Part shown: positions 56,522-62,215 of the stretch, piece after piece
Numbering within the stretch: position 1 is the stretch's first letter
Layout of the letters: every line of letters begins with the position of its first letter
NCBI GenBank assembly: GCA_963808135.1
Contig: CAWEFA010000145.1
Coordinates: 1-62,215, forward strand
Reading direction: 5' to 3'
Source: CAWEFA01 sp963808135
Lineage (GTDB): Bacteria > Bacteroidota > Bacteroidia > Bacteroidales > DTGW01
DNA length: 62,215 nucleotides
Made by a program: the position numbers and the translations under genes
Notes under the pieces: model-generated
The model's input: only the letters and a program-made list of their open reading frames with translations
Told to the model about the DNA's origin: nothing
The model's database searches: none

Positions 56522-57544
56522 GTAAAATATATATTTATTGCGCTGGCAATGTAATAAGCGGGGGGGTAAACAGTTTACACAACTTATGTGCAAGCCTTAT
56601 TAATAATGGTTTTGATGCCGGAATGATTTATCATAGCGCCGACTATGCAATATTGAACCACGAACATATTCTTTCTTACAAAGTCCCTACTTTTAGCAAT
56701 ATTGACGATAGTTCAAACAATATACTAATTGTTCCCGAAGCTGAGACTTCATTTCTAAAAGGCTTTACCAGTATAAAAAAAGTAGTTTATTGGCTCAGTT
56801 TAAACTATTACTTTACAAATCCTCCTTTTCGTTTTCCTTTTAGTAAAAAAATGATCAGAAAACTTATTTATTGTCAGAATTATTTTGGCCATTCGACTGG
56901 TATAATTGAGAATTTTAAAAGATTTTTAAACAGGTGGAATAAAGCGAATGACGAAATATGGAAAGGCAATGTTATACATATGTCAAATTCGTATTACGTT
57001 GCTGAATATTGCAAATATATTGGTGTTGACACAGTTTATATTTTACATAACCCGGTTAGGGAAGAATATTATGTTGAATCGGGACATCAAACACAAAAGA
57101 AAGATAAAATATTATTCGGGGCCAAAACATCCAAACTATTAATTGGTTTGTGCCGGTTATTTTTTTCTTTTGAAATAATTAGAATAAAACATTTGCCTCC
57201 TGAAGTTGCAAAACAACATATGAAAGAAGCAAAAGTATTTGCCGAATTTGGCCGCAATTCAGGACGTGACCGTATGCCCCGCGAAGCAGCATTAATGGGT
57301 TGCGTGGTAATTTCAAATACAAGGGGCAGCTCCGCTGTTTATAACGATATGCCCTTTTCCTTCACAGTATAAAATATCGGATAACTTATTCAATTATCTC
57401 AGGATATTAAAAATACTAAAGAAATGCGTTGTCGATTATCCTTTTGTTGTGGCCGATTTCAATGAATATATTAAATCATTAAAGATGGAAAAAGACAACT
57501 TCTCAGCTAATGTTAAAACAATTTTCGCCGAGATTGCTATTTAA
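56518..57544 (+). CDS. Glycosyltransferase-like protein, one frameshift
   Basis: The first frame (56518-57372, 284 residues, MSKIYIYCAGNVISGGVNSL) overlaps the previous stop by ATGA, so translation is coupled. Near 57350 the frame shifts, and the protein goes on as PFPSQYKISDNLFNYLRILK to a TAA at 57544, for about 341 residues in all. The segment VFAEFGRNSGRDRMPREAAL resembles the acidic GT4 C-lobe site, but the fit is loose. It probably works in the same glycan pathway as the upstream gene. Confidence 0.65.
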
Positions 57545-57558
57545 CAAGCCTTATTAAG

Positions 57559-58263
57559 TTAACCCAGCTCACTGACTTTCTGTAGTCTGAAAACATCCAA
57601 TATTTTAATTTTCCTTCCGTTTAATTCTACCAAACCTTCGCCTGCAAAACTCGATAAAGTTCTTATTGCATTGGAAGTGGTCATGTTGGAAAGGTTTGCA
57701 ATGTCTTCACGGGAGAGGTATATTTTTAATGTAGCATTGTCGGTTTCATATCCGTATGTGTCTTTTAAAAAAATAAGCGACTCGGCAAGCCTGCCGCGTA
57801 TATGCTTTTGTGTTAGCGTAACAGTGCGGTTATATGAAAGCCCCAGTTCTGTAGCGAATGATTTAATAATGCTTAGCGAGAACTCAGCATTTGAGTGTAA
57901 AAGTTTCAGCATTATTTTCCTGCTCACCAAACAGGTAACGGATTCTTCAATAGCGGATGCAGATGCAGTATGATATTCTTCGGCAAAAAACGCCCTGTAT
58001 CCTATAAAGCCAGGGGAGCTTGCCAAACGGATAATTTGCTCCCTTCCGCCTACGCCTTCTTTATATATTTTAACTTTTCCTTCAGCCAGAAATAAAAGGC
58101 CGGCCGGTTCGTCGCCCTCCGCAAAGATTATTTCATTTTTTTTATATATTATGCAGGTAATATTGTCTTCAAGCAATTCTTTCCCTTCATTATCAAGCTT
58201 GTTGAAAACCGATTTTGAATTTTCAAGAATATTTCTGCACTTTTCAAAATTTTCACAACGCAT
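57559..58263 (-). CDS. Crp/Fnr-family transcription regulator
   Basis: The 234-residue protein has a cyclic-nucleotide-binding-type beta barrel (residues 25-140, KNEIIFAEGDEPAGLLFLAE) and a C-terminal winged helix-turn-helix (YLSREDIANLSNMTTSNAIR). It starts with MRCENFEKCRNIL; the two Cys are too few for an FNR-type iron-sulphur site. The effector and targets are unknown. It is convergent with the glycosyltransferase gene. Confidence 0.88.
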   Translation of the reverse strand: MRCENFEKCRNILENSKSVFNKLDNEGKELLEDNITCIIYKKNEIIFAEGDEPAGLLFLAEGKVKIYKEGVGGREQIIRLASSPGFIGYRAFFAEEYHTASASAIEESVTCLVSRKIMLKLLHSNAEFSLSIIKSFATELGLSYNRTVTLTQKHIRGRLAESLIFLKDTYGYETDNATLKIYLSREDIANLSNMTTSNAIRTLSSFAGEGLVELNGRKIKILDVFRLQKVSELG

Positions 58264-58420
58264 ATAACTTTCTGAATAAAATGCTATAATGTATCAAAAG
58301 TAATAAAAATATTATATTTGGTTAAATACATATAAATAATAGGTGTCAGCAGGGGAGGGCATAGTTGATTAATTGGCAATTTCAATCAAATTTATTTTTA
58401 GGATAGGCGATATTTATTTA

Positions 58421-58623
58421 ATTTAACGTGAGTTCGATATAATATATGTGTAAATTTCATATAATCAAGAACAAAGCAAGTCCCCCTTTGAAAAGGGGGC
58501 AGGGGGATTGATATTTTTTGGCAATTTAGCAAATAAGAATCCAATCCCCCTACCCCCTTCGCCAAGGGGGAATAACGCAACAGTCATATTTTAAATATCT
58601 TATACATCGAACTCACGTTAATT
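58421..58623. repeat. MITE-like element with TTAACGTGAGTTCGAT inverted ends
   Basis: The 16-bp end TTAACGTGAGTTCGAT near 58423-58438 recurs inverted at 58606-58621. Inside are C-rich hairpins, CCCCCTTTGAAAAGGGGG near 58482 and CCCCCTTCGCCAAGGGGG near 58553, plus AGGGGGATTG with CAATCCCCCT. ATTTATTTA flanks both ends (58412-58420 and 58621-58629) and may be a target duplication, though such DNA is AT-rich. No coding frame. It fills most of the gap between the Crp/Fnr gene and kdsB. Confidence 0.65.
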
Positions 58624-58639
58624 TATTTATAAATTGAAA

Positions 58640-59386
58640 CTATATCAAATGCTTTATTTTGTCTATATCTTCAGGGGTATCGATTGCAATTGTGTCAAAT
58701 TTTGTGGTTTCAGCAACTATCGAGTAACCATTTTCGAGCCAGCGGTTTTGTTCCAACGATTCTGCAATTTCCAGCGGCGAAGGTTTCAACATTGTTAACT
58801 GGCGCAATGTTTTTATTTTGTAAGCATATATGCCTATATGTTTAAAAAACGGATAAGCATTTTTCCAGTTTTCTTTATCTTCGTTCCGTAAATAAGGAAT
58901 TGGCGAACGGCTAAAATATAAAGCCTGCGATTCTTTGTTCCTGATTACCTTAACAATATTAGGGTTGAAGATATCCTCGTTTTCGGTAATTTGCTTAACT
59001 AAAGTTGCAATTTGAACCGAATTGTCATCGAAACATCCCATAAGCAAATGCAACTGCTCGGGTTTTATAAATGGTTCATCGCCCTGCACATTAATTACAA
59101 CATCGAAGTGTTTGCCGCTTTCAGTTTCCTGGATTACCTGAATAGCTTCAGAACAACGATCGGTACCGCTTCTATGCTTTTTTGATGTTAAAACCACCCG
59201 TCCTTTAAACGAGGCAACATTTTCAACAATGCGCTCATCGTCAGTTGCCACATATACGCACTCAAGCGCTTTTAGTGCCTGCTCGTAAACCCGCTGGATC
59301 ATTGTCTTACCGCCGATATTTGCTAACGGTTTTCCCGGAAAGCGCATCGAATCATACCTGGCAGGAATAATTCCAATAAATTGCAT
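58640..59386 (-). CDS. kdsB: 3-deoxy-manno-octulosonate cytidylyltransferase
   Basis: The 248-residue protein opens MQFIGIIPARYDSMRFPGKP, the CMP-Kdo synthetase signature, followed by VYVATDDERIVENVASFKGR, the CTP-site HRSGTDRCSEAIQ and NVQGDEPFIKPEQL. It activates Kdo with CTP for addition to lipid A. It supports an outer membrane with LPS. The length is normal. Confidence 0.95.
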   Translation of the reverse strand: MQFIGIIPARYDSMRFPGKPLANIGGKTMIQRVYEQALKALECVYVATDDERIVENVASFKGRVVLTSKKHRSGTDRCSEAIQVIQETESGKHFDVVINVQGDEPFIKPEQLHLLMGCFDDNSVQIATLVKQITENEDIFNPNIVKVIRNKESQALYFSRSPIPYLRNEDKENWKNAYPFFKHIGIYAYKIKTLRQLTMLKPSPLEIAESLEQNRWLENGYSIVAETTKFDTIAIDTPEDIDKIKHLI

Positions 59387-59537
59387 AAAGTTTATTTTAA
59401 ATTAAATTAATTACTGCAAATTAGTAAAAAAGTTTATATGTTGTAATTTTGTCAGTTTATAAAATATATTATTATGTCAAAAATATATTTTATAATTAAT
59501 AATTGGTAAAATTGAAAGCAGTTTTTCAAAACCCTTT

Positions 59538-60772
59538 ATGGATTTACAAAGTATAAAACAACGATTTGGAATAATAGGAAATTACAGCGGTTTAAACCGT
59601 GCAATTGATATTGCGCGGCAGGTTGCGCCAACCGATTTATCCGTATTAATTACTGGCAATAGCGGGACAGGCAAGGAGGTTTTTCCGCAGATAATTCATT
59701 TTTTCAGTTCTCGGAAACATGGACAATATATCGCGGTTAATTGCGGCGCTATCCCTGAAGGTACAATCGATTCCGAGTTGTTTGGCCATGAAAAGGGTTC
59801 GTTTACAGGCGCGCATGAAAGCCGTAAAGGCTATTTCGAAGTGGCTGACGGGGAACAATTTTTCTCGATGAAATTGCTGAATTGCCTCTTTCAACACAGG
59901 TGCGGTTGTTGCGCGTTTTAGAAGCAGGCGAATTTATAAGGGTTGGCTCTTCAAAAGTTCAGAAAACAAATGTTCGTGTTGTAGCTGCCACAAATATCGA
60001 TATTACAAATGCTATCCAGGAAGGAAAATTCCGTGAGGACTTATTTTACAGGCTTAATACAGTGCCGATTTATATCCCGCCTTTAAAAGAACGTACCAAC
60101 GATATTCATCTTCTTTTTAAAAAATTCGCCCAGGATTTTGCCGAACGTTACAGAATGCCTGCAATAAGCCTCGATGATCCGGCTGTTAAAATTCTTGAAA
60201 CTTATGACTGGCCGGGAAACATAAGACAATTAAAAAATATAACGGAACAAATTTCTATAATAGAAAAAAATAGGGAAATTGATTCAGTTACATTAAAAAG
60301 CTACCTGCCGGATTATTCTGAAAACAGGCTTCCGGCACTAATAAAAAATAATGGCTCTTCGTCTTTTTCTTCTGAAAGGGAAATTCTTTACAAGATTCTC
60401 TTTGACATGAAGAACGATATGAACGATTTGAAAAAACTTGTGTTGCGATACATTCAATCTGGCAATGTGCCAGCAGATATTGGCAATGAAAGCCAGGGGG
60501 TTTTCAACCGCTTATTTAATAATGTAAATATAGATGTTGATCTCACAAATCAACCATCGGTAAAACAATTCGATGTTAAAAAGCAACAAACAGAGAATAT
60601 ACAGGATACTGAAGAAATATCTGAAGAATCGCTTTCAATTCAGGACAAGGAAATAGAGTTAATTAATAAGGCTCTTGAAAAACATCATGGCAAACGGAAA
60701 CTTGCCGCTGATGATTTAGGAATTTCAGAAAGGACTCTTTACAGAAAAATAAAAGAATACAATATTGAATGA
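59538..60772 (+). CDS. Sigma54-dependent activator (AAA+ and Fis-type HTH), one frameshift
   Basis: Two frames (59538-59921 and 59882-60772) form one protein of about 411 residues. It has no receiver domain. The AAA+ domain shows Walker A ITGNSGTGKEVFPQ, the GAFTGA-type loop as GSFTGAHESRKGYFE and LNTVPIYIPPLKERTNDI. The C-terminus has a Fis-type HTH (KLAADDLGISERTLYRKIKE). The frames join at about 59847 by adding one G to GGGG (GGTIFLDEIAELP). It should activate a sigma54 promoter. In Bacteroidota this gene often precedes LptE, as here. Confidence 0.87.
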
Positions 60773-60849
60773 AAATCAGCAGCAGGTGGCGGATCAATAA
60801 ACGCAATTAAATTGTGCCATAAAATTAAATAATAAATGGAGTTTGAAAC

Positions 60850-61458
60850 ATGAGAATGAATAGGGCAAAAAATAATAATATTTCAATTCAACATTCGAAT
60901 TATTCGAAGATTGGAGACGGGTTTAAAATTCATACTTATGTCTTTCGTAAGCATTTTGTTATAATCATTATGCTATTGTTAGTTTCCTTTATAGCCGGTT
61001 CGTGTTTTTCAGTAAAATATTCAATGTCGGGTGCGTCAATATCGCCCGATTTAAAAACCTTGTCCATTCAATTATTTTCAGATCGATCGAGCAGCGGCCA
61101 GCCTACACTGGGCCAGCAATTCACAAATGCGTTGCGCGACAAATGCAAAGCGCAAACCCGCTTAACTATTATTCCCGATGGAGGTGAATCAAATTTTGAA
61201 GGCGAAATTACCGGTTTTGATGTTATGCCAACGGCAATACAAAGCAACGAAACAGCAGCTAACAACAGGCTTACTTTAACAGTGCATGTAAAATTCACCA
61301 ATTCAATCGAACCAAAATATAATTTTGATACCAACTTTTCTTCATATCGCGATTATTCGAGCAGCGAAAGTCTGAATGCTGCAATTTCCGACCTTATGCC
61401 TAAAATAATAGATGAACTTACTGAAAATGTTTTTGACAAGGCTTTTGTAAATTGGTAA
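60850..61458 (+). CDS. lptE: LptE-family LPS assembly lipoprotein
   Basis: The open frame has 202 residues. The real signal peptide appears to start further in (MLLLVSFIAGSCFSVKYSMS, ATG at 60970), with AGSC as lipobox; the 40 residues before it may be untranslated or an unusual N-terminal extension. The body has LKTLSIQLFSDRSSSGQPT and ALRDKCKAQTRLTII, as in LptE, which plugs and assists the LptD translocon in the outer membrane. It lies between the sigma54 activator and the acidic protein, the usual order in Bacteroidota. Confidence 0.82.
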   Translation: MRMNRAKNNNISIQHSNYSKIGDGFKIHTYVFRKHFVIIIMLLLVSFIAGSCFSVKYSMSGASISPDLKTLSIQLFSDRSSSGQPTLGQQFTNALRDKCKAQTRLTIIPDGGESNFEGEITGFDVMPTAIQSNETAANNRLTLTVHVKFTNSIEPKYNFDTNFSSYRDYSSSESLNAAISDLMPKIIDELTENVFDKAFVNW

Positions 61459-61461
61459 ATT

Positions 61462-62215
61462 ATGGAACAAATGGAATTATTAAAATATATAAACGAGCCT
61501 GACCTGATAAACCAGCAAGTTTCAGTGTCCGTGGAAGAGGAAATTGAAAATTATCCCTATTTTCAGCCTTTGTATTTTCTTCTTTTAAAGTATTATGTAA
61601 GAAACGATTCCAATGAATTCGATAAACTTTTAAAAAAATCGGCAATACAAATTACAAACCGCCGGATGCTTTACCATTATTTGAAAAGCGATATTCCGGT
61701 TAAGGAAGAAATTGCCCCGACTGAAAATAGCCATTCTATCAGAAGGGAAGAAAAGGATAATTTGAAAGAATCAATATCAGATGTAATAGGCAAATACTCA
61801 ATAGCGGACGAGAATTCGGAAATTTCAGAAAAATCAATCCTTCCCGAGATTTCTTTTGAATTGGACGATTCAATTGAAATTATTAAACCGGGAGATGAAA
61901 TAAATAATCCTGATTTTGCAGGAACAGATGAGGGAAAATCCGACATATCAGAAAAGGGCATTTTAATTATTGAAGATGATAAGTTATCAATGCAACCTGC
62001 AAATTTGGACAATGAGCCTTCTTCTGAAATTGTCCAGGATGAAAAACAACTGCAAAGCAATGAAACATTAGAGCAGGCAACACCAACAAAACAGGAACTT
62101 ATTGAAAAGTTTATTTACAATGAAACTAAAATAAAGCCATCTGTTTCGCTTGATAATGTTGCAGGAGAAGATATTTCGGAATCGAGTACAATTGAAAGGG
62201 AAGATTTTATAACTG
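61462..62215 (+). CDS. Acidic protein of unknown function, cut by the window end
   Basis: The ATG at 61462 lies three bases after the lptE stop and opens a frame with no stop to the window end (251 codons seen). It begins MEQMELLKYINEPDLINQQV and has a helical N-terminal 70 residues, then a long stretch rich in Asp, Glu, Ser and Ile (EISEKSILPEISFELDDSIE). No signal peptide or membrane helix is seen. A protein of this kind commonly follows LptE in Bacteroidota, without a known function. Confidence 0.65.
   Translation, partial: MEQMELLKYINEPDLINQQVSVSVEEEIENYPYFQPLYFLLLKYYVRNDSNEFDKLLKKSAIQITNRRMLYHYLKSDIPVKEEIAPTENSHSIRREEKDNLKESISDVIGKYSIADENSEISEKSILPEISFELDDSIEIIKPGDEINNPDFAGTDEGKSDISEKGILIIEDDKLSMQPANLDNEPSSEIVQDEKQLQSNETLEQATPTKQELIEKFIYNETKIKPSVSLDNVAGEDISESSTIEREDFIT

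Overview
The window is AT-rich DNA from a member of the Bacteroidota. The lineage call rests on several things seen in the sequence: a fused MurF-alanine racemase gene, a RagB/SusD lipoprotein, PD40/TPR envelope proteins, a SiaB-type kinase, the short neighbourhood sigma54 activator then LptE then acidic protein, and TAnnTTTG -7 promoter boxes with few Shine-Dalgarno sequences. No rRNA, tRNA, CRISPR array, integrase or full-length transposase was found. Genus and species cannot be named from the sequence.

Region 1 (1-4.3 kb) is accessory DNA. Four folded repeats of about 115-135 bp separate single-gene blocks: an RHH antitoxin/PIN toxin pair, an exported SGNH esterase and a DoxX-like membrane protein. 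The base order at the block ends is that of integron gene cassettes. The start of each block (after G^TT of the preceding repeat) is the reverse complement of that block's own distal end, so the repeats are read as attC sites and the window opens inside a chromosomal integron array. Two small Cys-rich exported proteins follow, between two copies of a different palindromic repeat.

Region 2 (4.3-13 kb) carries a GT-C glycosyltransferase with C-terminal TPRs, a conserved gene whose 3' end was cut off by a palindromic repeat, a PfkB-type sugar kinase, a lipoprotein, a small exported protein, and a TerB/FHA-like/ABCG-type transporter. Region 3 (13-22 kb) is sugar metabolism: an L-arabinose operon on the minus strand (symporter, araA, araD, araB) with a tandem palindrome in its upstream region, then Hsp20 and cellobiose phosphorylase. 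Region 4 (22-46 kb) is mostly housekeeping: recJ, a YugP-type Zn peptidase, a Wzx-like flippase, rnhB, rnhA, a SiaB-like kinase, an alpha/beta hydrolase, glyS, holA, two PD40 envelope proteins, serS, rplU-rpmA, an orphan SusD, dnaB, yjjG and rmuC. Region 5 (46-62 kb) holds a heavily frameshifted GH31 gene, rsmI, murF-alr, a multi-module glycosyltransferase and a second glycosyltransferase, a Crp/Fnr regulator, kdsB, a sigma54 activator, lptE and the start of an acidic protein cut by the window end.

Many genes are split by single-base indels, often in homopolymers: pfkB-like, 9475, the ABC transporter, araB, araD, the PD40-SPOR gene, serS, a glycosyltransferase and the sigma54 activator. Because serS should be essential and single copy, I suspect that a good share of these are sequence errors; the GH31 gene is so dense in frame changes that true decay is also possible. 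Where the frames can be joined with confidence I give one entry for the whole gene (two for the ABC transporter) and describe the break.
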